Source: Rhizobium sp. BK251
GTDB lineage: Bacteria; Pseudomonadota; Alphaproteobacteria; Rhizobiales; Rhizobiaceae
Length of the DNA: 64,000 bases
NCBI RefSeq assembly: GCF_004345245.1
Contig: NZ_SLUQ01000001.1
Location: 434,001-498,000, forward strand
Reading direction: 5' to 3'
A program made the translations under genes and the position numbers. This document shows, in pieces, positions 35,183 to 43,506 of the stretch. Within the stretch, counting starts at the first letter, position 1. Each line of letters opens with the position of its first letter. The notes under the pieces were generated by a model, which saw nothing but the letters and a program-made list of their open reading frames with translations, had not been told where the DNA came from and did not search any database.

Positions 35183-35733
35183 GGCAGCAGCGGATAGCCG
35201 ACCATCACCGCCCGCCCGGCAAGCGCTGCCACGACAGCCTTGATGACATCGCCCGGAACGAAGGCGAGCGAGCCGAGGAAGGCGGTGGAAAAACCGGTGC
35301 CGCCGGCAAGCGCCAGATAGGTGATGCCGAAGGCGTAAAGCACCACGATGCCGCCGATCAGCGACGCGAGGAAGAAGCCGACGGTCTGCACAAGGCCGGA
35401 CTGCCGGGAATCCACCAGCCGCTCGCTGAGATAGCCGGTGGTGTAGGCCGCGAAGATCCAGCCGATGAAGAAGCCCGCGGTCGGGCCGACAAATACGGCA
35501 AGGCCGCCGCGTCCGCCGGAAAGCACGGGCAATCCGATCGCGACCAGCAGGACGACGATCAGGACGGCGACGGCGCCGCGGCGCGCGCCGAGCACGACGC
35601 CGGCGAGCATCACGCCCAGCGACTGGGCGGTGACCGGCACCGGAATGATGCCGAGCGAGATCGGCGGCAGCAGCCCGAGCGCCACGATGATGGCGGCAAA
35701 GAGGGCGGCAAGGACGAGGTCGCGCGTAGTCAT
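35170..35733 (-). CDS. bioY: Biotin transporter substrate-binding component (S component)
   Basis: 187 residues with six hydrophobic segments. BioY motifs include ITVPVTAQSLGVMLAG-like IPVPVTAQSLGVMLAGVVLG, GLPVLSGGRGGLAVFVGPTA-like SGGRGGLAVFVGPTAGFFIG, and FVPGDVIKAVVAALAG. It captures biotin in the inner membrane. It is the last gene of bioMNY, 16 bp after bioN. Confidence 0.95.
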   Translation of the reverse strand: MTTRDLVLAALFAAIIVALGLLPPISLGIIPVPVTAQSLGVMLAGVVLGARRGAVAVLIVVLLVAIGLPVLSGGRGGLAVFVGPTAGFFIGWIFAAYTTGYLSERLVDSRQSGLVQTVGFFLASLIGGIVVLYAFGITYLALAGGTGFSTAFLGSLAFVPGDVIKAVVAALAGRAVMVGYPLLPART

Positions 35734-35749
35734 GGTGCCTCCGGAATCT

Positions 35750-36364
35750 TCAGTTTTGATTCAAATGCCGCCGAATGCCCCGCGCGTCAATCGCCGCGGC
35801 AATGTTATCCGCATCGCGTAGCGTCAGGATGATGAGCGGCACGAGCACTGTGGTCGGGCGGACATTCAAGCCGCGGGCGCGATGGGCATCTCGTATCGCC
35901 TCGTACCGCGCCAGGATTTCCGGAACGAATCGGATGACGAGCCCGATTGCGAGGCCGATATCGGAAGCCCTTGCCAGTCCCGCCCTTTCGAGCGGGGAGG
36001 CGAGCGCGGTGACCTCGTGGATGAAGGCGGCGATCGTCGTCGTCGCCGTGACGGATGCAGCAAAGAACACAAGTGCCGTCAGCCGCAGGAGACCGACGAC
36101 GGCATCATGAAACGGGTTGAAGAGCAGGCTGAAAAGCGCAACGACAAGGATCGTCAGCAGGACGGGCCTGAGCCGCCTCAGGGCTTCGGCCACCGAAAGG
36201 CCGAGGCGAAAATAGATGAGTACCCCGCAAAGTGCGGCAGGCGCCAACAGGGAGATGGAGTTGGTGAGAAACAGCGCAATGCCGAGCACGGCAAGGAAAA
36301 CGAGTTTGATGCGGGGCGAAAGGCGATGCAGCCATGTATCCGTTTCGATATAGAGGCTCCGCAT
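35750..36364 (-). CDS. bioN: Biotin ECF transporter transmembrane (T) component
   Basis: 204 residues with about four to five membrane spans and the ATPase-coupling helix of the T component, containing ARYEAIRDAHRARGLN (the Ala-Arg-Gly coupling motif) and a second helix DARGIRRHL. It couples BioM to BioY. Its ATG overlaps the bioM stop by one base and bioY follows 16 bp later. Confidence 0.94.
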   Translation of the reverse strand: MRSLYIETDTWLHRLSPRIKLVFLAVLGIALFLTNSISLLAPAALCGVLIYFRLGLSVAEALRRLRPVLLTILVVALFSLLFNPFHDAVVGLLRLTALVFFAASVTATTTIAAFIHEVTALASPLERAGLARASDIGLAIGLVIRFVPEILARYEAIRDAHRARGLNVRPTTVLVPLIILTLRDADNIAAAIDARGIRRHLNQN

Positions 36365-37041
36365 CAGACGGCGACCTCGCGATATCGCGCGATCGCCTCG
36401 GCGGGCGGGGCGTCGGCGATGAGCCGGCCCTCGTGGAACACGAGCACGCGCTCGAAATCCTCGATCAACGGCAGGTCATGGGTGATGACGAGGACATGCT
36501 CGGGAAGCCCGGCGATGATCGCCTCCACGCGCGCCCTGTTGCGCATGTCGAGCTGGTTCGTCGGCTCGTCGAGGATAACGATCTGAGGGCCGGTCACGAG
36601 GACGGCGCAGAGTGCGGCAAGCTGCAGTTCGCCGCCGGAAAGCTCGTGCGCCCGCCGCTCGGCCAGCGGCGCCGCGTCGAAGCGGGCGAGGATCGCGTCG
36701 ACTGCGGCCTCGATCTCGGCCGGCTTGCGGCCGCGTCCCTTGAGCCCGAAGGCGATGTCGTCCTTGACTATCGGCAGGATGATCTGGTTCTGCGGCGACT
36801 GGAAGACGAAGCCGACATCGGCAAGAACGGCCCGGTCGTCGGCCGCCGTGTCACGGCCATTGACGATCACCCGTCCGCTCGTCGGCTTCAGGAGACCATT
36901 GATCAATCGCGCAAAGGTCGTCTTGCCGGAACCATTGAGGCCGATGACGCCGATCCGCCGCTCCGCGAGCGTGAGATTCAGGGAGTGAAGCGCGATGCGA
37001 TCACCGAAACTGACCGCAGCCTCCTCGAAGCGGATTTCCAA
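36364..37041 (-). CDS. bioM: Biotin ECF transporter ATPase
   Basis: 225 residues if started at TTG 37041, giving LEIRFEEAAVSFGDRIALHS, the family N-terminus; no in-frame ATG fits. GGGGA lies 6 bases before the TTG. ABC ATPase motifs: Walker A GLNGSGKTT, Q-loop VFQSPQNQ, signature LSGGELQ, Walker B IVILDEPT, and switch His ITHD. It powers biotin uptake with BioN and BioY. First gene of the operon, divergent from the alkX-type gene across about 110 bp. Confidence 0.94.
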   Translation of the reverse strand: MEIRFEEAAVSFGDRIALHSLNLTLAERRIGVIGLNGSGKTTFARLINGLLKPTSGRVIVNGRDTAADDRAVLADVGFVFQSPQNQIILPIVKDDIAFGLKGRGRKPAEIEAAVDAILARFDAAPLAERRAHELSGGELQLAALCAVLVTGPQIVILDEPTNQLDMRNRARVEAIIAGLPEHVLVITHDLPLIEDFERVLVFHEGRLIADAPPAEAIARYREVAV

Positions 37042-37152
37042 TGGATGTCCCCGTTCAAAATCAATCCGTCGCTCTATAGACCGGAACGGCGCTCGATTGA
37101 AACTGCATCCATGCGGTTTGAATGAATGGGAATAAAAGCCTATAGTGAGACA

Positions 37153-38352
37153 ATGACGATTCTCCTTTCGAACCGGGATGCCCGCCGTATTTTCCTTGCC
37201 AGGCAAGGGCTTGCAAATCCTCCCAACCGGGCCTTGAACAAGGCCGGGCTCCTGCAGCTCATCCAGGATATCGGCTTCGTGCAGGTCGACAGCATCCAGA
37301 CGGTGGAGCGGGCGCACCACCAGATCCTCTTCTCGCGCAACCAGACCTACCGGCGCGAACACCTGACCGAGCTCTTGGAAAAGGACGGCGCGCTCTTCGA
37401 GAACTGGACGCACGACGCTTCGATCCTGCCGAGCGCCTTCTTCGTCTACTGGAAGCACAAGTTCCGCCGCGAGGAGCAGGAAATCGTCGAAAGATGGCGC
37501 AAGTGGCGGGGCGAAGGCTTCGAGTCCGCCTTCGAGGAAACTTATGAACGCGTGCTGCGCGATGGCGCGATCATGGCGCGCGAGGTAAAGGCCGATGGCC
37601 ACGTCTCCGGCGGCTGGTGGAACTGGCATCCGAACAAGACCGCGCTTGAATATTACTGGCGGACCGGGAAGTTCGCGATTGCCGGCCGCACGAACTTCCA
37701 GAAGGTTTATGATCTGGTCGAGCGTGTCCTGCCCGCCGAATTTCATGCGCCGGAGGTCGATCACGATGCCTTCGTCGACTGGGCCTGCCGCAGCGCGCTT
37801 GACCGCCTTGGCTTTGCGACCTCGGGCGAAATCGCAGCCTTCTGGGACATCATCAGCCCGCAGGAGGCGAAAACCTGGGTGGAGACGCATCGCGACGAAC
37901 TCTGCGCGGTGCTGATCGACCCTGCGGATGGCGGCAAGCCGCGCCTGTCCTTCGCGCTCCCAGATTTTCCAATGACGATCGACGACCATGCGGAGGCGCC
38001 GGCACGCATTCGTGTGCTCTCACCGTTCGATCCGATCCTGCGCGATCGCAACCGCGCGGAGAGGCTCTTCGGTTTCTTCTATCGCATCGAGATCTTCGTG
38101 CCGGAGCCGAAGCGTGAATATGGCTATTACGTCTTCCCGCTGCTCGAGGGCGATCGGCTCATTGGGCGCATCGACATGAAGGCCGACCGCAAGGCAGGGA
38201 CGCTGGAAGTGAAGCGGCTTTGGCTGGAGTCGCGTGTGAGGGCGTCAGCCGGACGGCTCGAAAAGCTGGAGGCGGAACTGGAGCGCCTGGCGAAGTTCAC
38301 GGGCGTCGACAAGGTCGTCTTCCTCGAAGGGTGGCGCGGAGGCGAGAGCTAG
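37153..38352 (+). CDS. YcaQ/AlkX-family winged-helix DNA glycosylase
   Basis: 399 residues. The family's three tandem winged-helix domains are represented by SNRDARRIFLARQGL, NKAGLLQLIQDIGFVQVDSI and RSALDRLGFATSGEIAAFWD. The catalytic Q-phi-D motif appears as QVD near residue 44, the AlkX form (AlkZ has QxQ). AlkX of E. coli unhooks interstrand cross-links and excises N7-alkylated purines. The later block RVLSPFDPILRDRNRAERLF is conserved. ATG 37153 is chosen; an in-frame ATG at 37126 is possible. Divergent from bioM. Confidence 0.88.
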   Translation: MTILLSNRDARRIFLARQGLANPPNRALNKAGLLQLIQDIGFVQVDSIQTVERAHHQILFSRNQTYRREHLTELLEKDGALFENWTHDASILPSAFFVYWKHKFRREEQEIVERWRKWRGEGFESAFEETYERVLRDGAIMAREVKADGHVSGGWWNWHPNKTALEYYWRTGKFAIAGRTNFQKVYDLVERVLPAEFHAPEVDHDAFVDWACRSALDRLGFATSGEIAAFWDIISPQEAKTWVETHRDELCAVLIDPADGGKPRLSFALPDFPMTIDDHAEAPARIRVLSPFDPILRDRNRAERLFGFFYRIEIFVPEPKREYGYYVFPLLEGDRLIGRIDMKADRKAGTLEVKRLWLESRVRASAGRLEKLEAELERLAKFTGVDKVVFLEGWRGGES

Positions 38353-38371
38353 CGGGCCAAGATCGCGGAGG

Positions 38372-39229
38372 TCACGGGTGCAGGTTCTCTGCGAGAAAGT
38401 CTGCGAGGAACTTCGTCTCGGAGGATAGGCGCGACCTTCCCTTGATCAGGGCAAGCTCGGAATCCGGCTGGTCGTCGAAGCCCTCCGAGGGGCCGAGCTT
38501 GCGATGCTCAGGCAAGACGGCATCCGAGGGCAGGAGGCTGATGCCGAGGCCGGAGGCGACGGCGGCCTGGACGCCCATCAGCCCTTGGCTCGTATAGGCG
38601 ATGCGCCAGCGCCGTCCACTGCGTTCCACCGCGCGAATGGCGCGCTCGCGGTAGATACAGCCGACAGGGAACACCGCAAGCGGGACCGGATCTTCCCGCG
38701 CCGGGCGGCTGGCGCTTTCGACCCAGACGAGTTCCTCGTTCCAGCTTGCCAGGGATGCGCCGTCGCCAGGTTCGCGCTTGACGAGGGCAAGGTCGATCTC
38801 GCCGGCCTCGAGGAGGCGGCGCAATTCCGTGCTCCATCCACTCACGGTATCGAGGCGGATATGAGGGGAGGCCAGAGAGAAGCCGGAGAGCAGGTCGATC
38901 AGCCGTCGCCCAGCGAAATCCTCCGGCACGCCGAGGCGCACGGTCTTCGGGGCCGCCGGCTTGCGTATGGTCTCCATCGCCTCTTCGGCAGTTGCCAGGA
39001 GCCGGCGGGCATAGCTCAGAAGGACTTCGCCTTCCTCGGTCGTCTGCACGCCACCAGTGGATTTGTCCCGCAGGAGAAGGACCCGGCCGATATTGGCCTC
39101 CAACTTCTTCACCTGCTGGCTGACGGTCGATTGCGTCAGATGAACACGCTCGGCCGCGCGTGTAAAACCGCCCGAATCGACCACTGCGGCGAAGGTGCGG
39201 AGCAGATCGAGATCGAAGGCGAAGCTCAT
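38372..39229 (-). CDS. LysR-family transcriptional regulator
   Basis: 285 residues from ATG 39229. The helix-turn-helix is DLDLLRTFAAVVDSGGFTRA, AERVHLTQSTVSQQVKKLEA. The effector domain (about 90-280) follows with VRLGVPEDFAGRRLIDLL. It is divergent from the HAD-aldolase pair across 90 bp that contain an imperfect palindrome, and presumably regulates that pair and itself. Confidence 0.92.
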   Translation of the reverse strand: MSFAFDLDLLRTFAAVVDSGGFTRAAERVHLTQSTVSQQVKKLEANIGRVLLLRDKSTGGVQTTEEGEVLLSYARRLLATAEEAMETIRKPAAPKTVRLGVPEDFAGRRLIDLLSGFSLASPHIRLDTVSGWSTELRRLLEAGEIDLALVKREPGDGASLASWNEELVWVESASRPAREDPVPLAVFPVGCIYRERAIRAVERSGRRWRIAYTSQGLMGVQAAVASGLGISLLPSDAVLPEHRKLGPSEGFDDQPDSELALIKGRSRLSSETKFLADFLAENLHP

Positions 39230-39252
39230 TTGATTTTCCAATACACAATATC

Positions 39253-39269
39253 GAGACATTTAATTTCTC
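39253..39269. promoter_or_regulatory. Candidate LysR operator in the lysR-HAD intergenic region
   Basis: GAGACATTTAATTTCTC is an imperfect palindrome (GAGA...TCTC) in the AT-rich 90-bp gap, consistent with a LysR T-N11-A type box. Only a candidate. Confidence 0.4.
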
Positions 39270-39319
39270 AATGAGCGGGCGTTTTGTCAACATGCGCCAA
39301 AGTCAGTGAGGATAAGTTG

Positions 39320-40021
39320 ATGACCATTCCAGGAGACCGGCCGACATGGTTGACCTTCGATTGCTACGGCACGCTGATCCAGTGGGACGAGGGCCTGCTC
39401 GCCGCGATGGACCGGATACTCTCGGCCAAGGAAGGCGATATCGACCAGGATGCCTTCATCAAGGTCTATGACTGGCATGAGCACGAGCTTGAGAAACAGC
39501 GGCCGCACCGCTCCTTCAAGGATGTGACGGCGCAGGCACTGGCGCTTGCAATGGATGAATTCGGCCTGCCTTTCGATCCAGCCGATGCTGAAATGCTCAC
39601 CTCGTCGATCGGCAGCATGCCGCCGTTCCCGGAGGTCGTCGAGACGCTAGGCATGCTCAGTGCCGCGGGCTTCCGGCTTGCGATCATCTCCAACACGGAC
39701 AATGCCATCATCGCCGGCAATGTCGCGCAGCTCGGCGGCTTCGTCGACCGGGTCATCACCGCCGAACAGGCCCAGGCCTACAAGCCGTCGCCGCAGATCT
39801 TCCTGCACGCGTGGGAAATGCTCGGCATCGATTCGGATCAACTCGTTCATATCTGCGCGAGCCCCCATCTCGACCATGCGGCAGCCCGCGAGCTTGGATT
39901 TCGCACGATATGGGTCGATCGCGGAACCGGCAGAAAGCAGCTCAGCGATTACCGGCCCAACAGGATCGTACCGACGCTCGACAAGGTGCCGGGGATTTTC
40001 GCCGCCGCCGGTTGGATGTAA
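39320..40021 (+). CDS. HAD-superfamily haloacid dehalogenase type II-like hydrolase
   Basis: 233 residues from ATG 39320 (GAGGAT upstream). The HAD motifs are TFDCYGTLIQWD (nucleophile Asp), IISNTDN (motif II), a lysine in AYKPSPQIFLHAWE (motif III) and SPHLDHAAARELGF (motif IV). Type II haloacid dehalogenases hydrolyse 2-haloacids; many relatives are phosphatases. The substrate is unknown. It heads a two-gene unit with the class II aldolase, 25 bp apart. Confidence 0.87.
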   Translation: MTIPGDRPTWLTFDCYGTLIQWDEGLLAAMDRILSAKEGDIDQDAFIKVYDWHEHELEKQRPHRSFKDVTAQALALAMDEFGLPFDPADAEMLTSSIGSMPPFPEVVETLGMLSAAGFRLAIISNTDNAIIAGNVAQLGGFVDRVITAEQAQAYKPSPQIFLHAWEMLGIDSDQLVHICASPHLDHAAARELGFRTIWVDRGTGRKQLSDYRPNRIVPTLDKVPGIFAAAGWM

Positions 40022-40046
40022 GCAAGAGGCAGAAGGAGGAGACAAG

Positions 40047-40838
40047 ATGGCTCACCAAATGAACGTGCTCCAGGGGCAACCGGCGACCCTGCGTAACGCT
40101 TCGCTCGAGACGGAAGAGATCTGGCAGGCGCGCGTCGATCTTGCTGCCTGCCTGAGAACCGCCGCCAGACTCGGGCTGGAAGAGGGGATCTGCAATCATT
40201 TTTCTGCCCTGGTGCCCGGACATCCCGACCTCTTTCTCGTCAACCGGCTGGGCTGGGCCTTTCAGGAGGCGACGGCCTCGTCGCTGCTGATCTGCGATTT
40301 TGGCGGGAATGTCGTGGCCGGCGACGGCGTGCCGGAAGCGACCGCCTTCTTCATCCATGCCCGCCTGCACAAGATGGCGCCGCGCGTTGGAGCCGCATTC
40401 CACACGCATATGCCGAACGCCACCGCGCTCAGCATGGTCGAAGGGGAGCCCTTCATCTGGGCCGGCCAGACGGCGTTGAAGTTCTACGGGCGCGTTGCCG
40501 TCGACGAAGACTATAACGGCCTTGCACTCGACGAGCGCGAGGGCGACCGCATCGCCGCCGTGCTCGGCGACAAGGACATCCTGTTCATGAAGAATCACGG
40601 GGTCATGGTCTGTGCGCCGAATATCGCGGAAGCCTGGGACGATCTCTACTATCTCGAGCGCGCTGCCGAAGTTCAGCTCAAGGCCATGAGCACGGGCCGT
40701 CGCCTGGTCCCCGTTGCCGCCGATGTCGCCGCCGAGGCTGCGAGGCAGATGCGGGAAGGCGACCCGGAAAGCGCGCGCATGCACCTCGAAAGTGTACGTC
40801 GTGTTCTCGATCGACAGGATCCCGACTACCGCACCTGA
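40047..40838 (+). CDS. Class II aldolase/adducin-family protein
   Basis: 263 residues, ATG 40047 behind AAGGAGGAG. The AraD/FucA fold has GICNHFSALVPG, the zinc ligands AFHTHMPNATAL, and the third His in MKNHGVMV. Zinc-dependent members cleave or epimerise sugar phosphates or decarboxylate; function is not assigned here. It overlaps nothing and forms an operon with the HAD gene under the divergent LysR protein. Confidence 0.88.
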   Translation: MAHQMNVLQGQPATLRNASLETEEIWQARVDLAACLRTAARLGLEEGICNHFSALVPGHPDLFLVNRLGWAFQEATASSLLICDFGGNVVAGDGVPEATAFFIHARLHKMAPRVGAAFHTHMPNATALSMVEGEPFIWAGQTALKFYGRVAVDEDYNGLALDEREGDRIAAVLGDKDILFMKNHGVMVCAPNIAEAWDDLYYLERAAEVQLKAMSTGRRLVPVAADVAAEAARQMREGDPESARMHLESVRRVLDRQDPDYRT

Positions 40839-40854
40839 TCACGAGAGAAAGAGG

Positions 40855-40872
40855 GAGCGCCTCGGGGCGCTC
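40855..40872 (+). terminator. Hairpin after the aldolase gene
   Basis: GAGCGCC / GGCGCTC with a TCGG loop, 16 bp after the stop, without a T run. A near-copy of this stem, also CGG-looped, lies at 41094. Confidence 0.5.
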
Positions 40873-40937
40873 GTCAGACTGTCGACAAAGCCCTCAACTC
40901 GATTGACTGCTTAGAAAGCGGCAAAATACCCACCGCC

Positions 40938-41048
40938 GTCATACCGGCCTTGAGCCGGTATCCAGCGCGATCAAGTCCTTGATCGCGAAAGACTCTTTCG
41001 CCGCGCGGACGCGCGGCTGCCTGGATTCCGGCTCAAGGCCGGAATGAC
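40938..41048. repeat. Terminal-inverted-repeat element, copy B
   Basis: About 111 bp, beginning GTCATACCGGCCTTGAGCCG, then TATCCAGC, and ending TGGATTCCGGCTCAAGGCCG plus GAATGAC. The last 28 bases are identical to copy A at 29275-29398; the first part differs by compensating changes inside its palindrome (CTTGATCC versus CTTGAGCC). The middle shares GCGAAAGAC. It lies between convergent genes, flanked by two near-identical GC hairpins. Confidence 0.8.
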
Positions 41049-41093
41049 GGAAAATCAGGGTGCGTCGAACCACAAGAGGTCTGTCAGCAGTCC

Positions 41094-41120
41094 AGGGAGC
41101 GCCGCGGGGCGCTCCCTTTC
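41094..41120 (+). terminator. Terminator before the ribB 3' end
   Basis: AGGGAGCGCC / GGCGCTCCCT, GCGG loop, followed by TTCGTTC. It resembles the hairpin at 40855. T residues are on the + strand side. Confidence 0.65.
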
Positions 41121-41122
41121 GT

Positions 41123-42226
41123 TCAGCAGATATCGGTCTGCGAGATGCGGATGCCGAATCCTTCCAGGCCGACATAGTGGCGTTCGCGGGTCGTCAGGAG
41201 CTTGATCGAAGTCACGCCGAGATCCTTCAGGATCTGTGCGCCGAGGCCGATCTCCAGCCATTCGTTTTCGCGGCTGCGGGCTTCCGCATGGGCTTCGCGA
41301 TCCTGCTGGCGCGCCTTGCGGCCGTTGTCATGGTGGCCGACGCCGACGGAACCCTCGCGAAGATAGACGATGATGCCGCGGCCTTCCTTGGCAATCCTCT
41401 GCATATAGTGGTCGACCGGCCGGCGTTTGCCGAAGATGTCCTCCGCCACGTTTTCCGGATGCAGGCGCACCGGGATGTCGATGCCGTCGCGGATGTCGCC
41501 GAAGATCACGGCCATATGCTGCATCGGATCCCAGGGCAGGGAATAGGTGTGGGCGCGTGCCTTGCCGAAACTTGTCTCGACGTCGAAGCTGGAAACCAGC
41601 TCGATCAGCGTTTCCTTGCGCTGGCGGTAGGCGATGAGATCGGCGACCGAGAGAAGCTTCAGCCCGTGTTTCTCCGCAAAATCCACCACCTGCTCGCCGC
41701 GCGTCACGGTGCCGTCGTCGTTGACGAGCTCCGAGATGACGCCGATCGGCGGCAGGCCGGCTAGCTTGCAGAGGTCGACGGCAGCCTCGGTGTGGCCGGA
41801 GCGCATCAGCACCCCGCCCTCGCGCGAGACCAGCGGAAAGATGTGCCCGGGCCGGACGAAATCCGCGGCACCGGCATTCGGATTGGCAAGATTGCGCACC
41901 GTCAGCGTGCGGTCGTCGGCGGAAATACCGGTCGTGGTGCCATGCTTGAAGTCCACCGACACCGTGAAAGCGGTCGTGTGGGCCGAATCGTTTTCCGCCA
42001 CCATGGCGTTGAGATTGAGCCGCTTTGCCTCCTCGCGCGGCATCGGCGCGCAGACGATGCCGGAGGTATGGCGGACGATGAAGGCCATCTTCTCGGATGT
42101 GCAGTGGACGGCGGCGACGATCAGGTCGCCTTCGTTCTCGCGGTCGTTGTCGTCCATGACGACGACGATCTCGCCGGCCTCGAAGGCCCGGATGGCATCG
42201 ACGACGCGCTTCTGGTCGTAGGGCAT
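41123..42226 (-). CDS. ribB: 3,4-dihydroxy-2-butanone-4-phosphate synthase fused to a degenerate GTP cyclohydrolase II domain
   Basis: 367 residues. The DHBP synthase part (about 1-205) has the active-site loop MDDNDRENEGDL, HTSGIVCAPM and LMRSGHTEAAVDL, and makes the four-carbon unit of riboflavin. The C-terminal part (about 210-367) has the cyclohydrolase II fold (EGRGIIVYLRE), but the three zinc cysteines are gone: the CDC-like segment reads DIFGKRRPVDHYMQ and the earlier Cys is replaced in HPENVAED. GTP cyclohydrolase activity is therefore not expected; another ribA must exist. Twelve bp downstream of aroC. Confidence 0.93.
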   Translation of the reverse strand: MPYDQKRVVDAIRAFEAGEIVVVMDDNDRENEGDLIVAAVHCTSEKMAFIVRHTSGIVCAPMPREEAKRLNLNAMVAENDSAHTTAFTVSVDFKHGTTTGISADDRTLTVRNLANPNAGAADFVRPGHIFPLVSREGGVLMRSGHTEAAVDLCKLAGLPPIGVISELVNDDGTVTRGEQVVDFAEKHGLKLLSVADLIAYRQRKETLIELVSSFDVETSFGKARAHTYSLPWDPMQHMAVIFGDIRDGIDIPVRLHPENVAEDIFGKRRPVDHYMQRIAKEGRGIIVYLREGSVGVGHHDNGRKARQQDREAHAEARSRENEWLEIGLGAQILKDLGVTSIKLLTTRERHYVGLEGFGIRISQTDIC

Positions 42227-42237
42227 GCAGCTGGTCC

Positions 42238-43335
42238 TTATTTCAGCCGGCCGGTCTGGCCGCGGTCCCGGAGATAGTGGTCGGCAACGGCGCAGGCGAT
42301 CATGGCCTCGCCGATCGGTACCGCGCGAATCCCGACGCAGGGGTCGTGCCGGCCCTTGGTGCGAATGTCGACATTGTTGCCGTCCGCGTCGATCGAGCGG
42401 CGCTCCGTCAGGATAGACGAAGTCGGCTTGATCGCGAAGCGGGCGACGACCGGCTGGCCGGTCGATATGCCGCCCAGGATGCCACCGGCATGATTGGAGA
42501 GGAAGATCGGCTTGCCGTCGTTGCCCATGCGCATCTCGTCGGCATTTTCCTCGCCGGTCAGTTCGGCTGAGGCGAATCCTTCGCCGATCTCGACGCCCTT
42601 GACGGCGTTGATCGACATGAGGAGCCCGGCAATGTCCTGGTCGAGCTTGCCGTAGATCGGCGCGCCGAGCCCGGCCGGAACGCCTTCTGCGACGACCTCC
42701 ACGACGGCGCCGATCGACGAGCCAGCCTTGCGGATGCCGTCGAGATATTCTTCCCAGACGGGCACGATTGCCGCATCGGGTGCGAAGAACGGGTTGCGGT
42801 CGACCTGATCCCAGTCCCAGTTGGCGCGGTTGATCTTGTGCTTGCCGATCTGGGTAAGCGCGGCGCGAACCGTGAGGCCGGGCACGACCTTCCGCGCGAG
42901 AGCGCCGGCGGCCACTCTTGCGGCGGTTTCACGGGCCGAAGAACGGCCGCCGCCGCGATAGTCCCGGATGCCGTATTTCGCGTCATAGGTAAAGTCGGCA
43001 TGACCGGGCCGGTATTGCCGGGCGATCTCGCCGTAGTCCTTGGAGCGCTGGTCGGTATTCTCGATCTTCATCGAGATGGGCGTGCCCGTCGTGATCATCG
43101 TCTGCCCGTCATCGTCCAGCATGACGCCAGAGAGGACCTGTACCAGGTCGTCCTCGCGCCGCTGGGTGACGAAACGCGACTGGCCGGGCTTGCGCCTGTC
43201 GAGCCACACCTGGATGTCCTGCAGCGTGAAGCGGATGCCGGGAGGGCAGCCGTCGACGATGCAGCCGAGTGCCGGCCCGTGGCTCTCGCCCCATGTTGTG
43301 ACGCGGAAAAGATGGCCGAATGTGTTGTGCGACAT
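42238..43335 (-). CDS. aroC: Chorismate synthase
   Basis: 365 residues. Chorismate synthase converts 5-enolpyruvylshikimate-3-phosphate to chorismate using reduced FMN. Signatures are [20 protein letters not shown] at the start, [24 protein letters not shown] [14 protein letters not shown] near 130, and [11 protein letters not shown] ... [16 protein letters not shown] near 270-300. The start [12 protein letters not shown] is standard. It is followed by ribB at 12 bp. Confidence 0.97.
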   Translation of the reverse strand: MSHNTFGHLFRVTTWGESHGPALGCIVDGCPPGIRFTLQDIQVWLDRRKPGQSRFVTQRREDDLVQVLSGVMLDDDGQTMITTGTPISMKIENTDQRSKDYGEIARQYRPGHADFTYDAKYGIRDYRGGGRSSARETAARVAAGALARKVVPGLTVRAALTQIGKHKINRANWDWDQVDRNPFFAPDAAIVPVWEEYLDGIRKAGSSIGAVVEVVAEGVPAGLGAPIYGKLDQDIAGLLMSINAVKGVEIGEGFASAELTGEENADEMRMGNDGKPIFLSNHAGGILGGISTGQPVVARFAIKPTSSILTERRSIDADGNNVDIRTKGRHDPCVGIRAVPIGEAMIACAVADHYLRDRGQTGRLK

Positions 43336-43506
43336 GGATTTCTACCGATCGGGCATGGCCGGGCGGCGGCGTGCCGGTCGGGCCATTCCATTCTTCAAAA
43401 TGCGGCACACTCATAGGCCAAAAAGAAGCAAAGGCAAAAGCCTTTTCTTTCCGCCGCGGATGGGGTTGCCAGGAATGAAATTCCGCAATCGGCGACAGCG
43501 GGCCCC

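Noticed and set aside
37073..37080. TCTATAGA palindrome upstream of bioM as a BioR site
   Set aside because: Only about six of ten positions fit the TTATMKATAA consensus, too weak to support.
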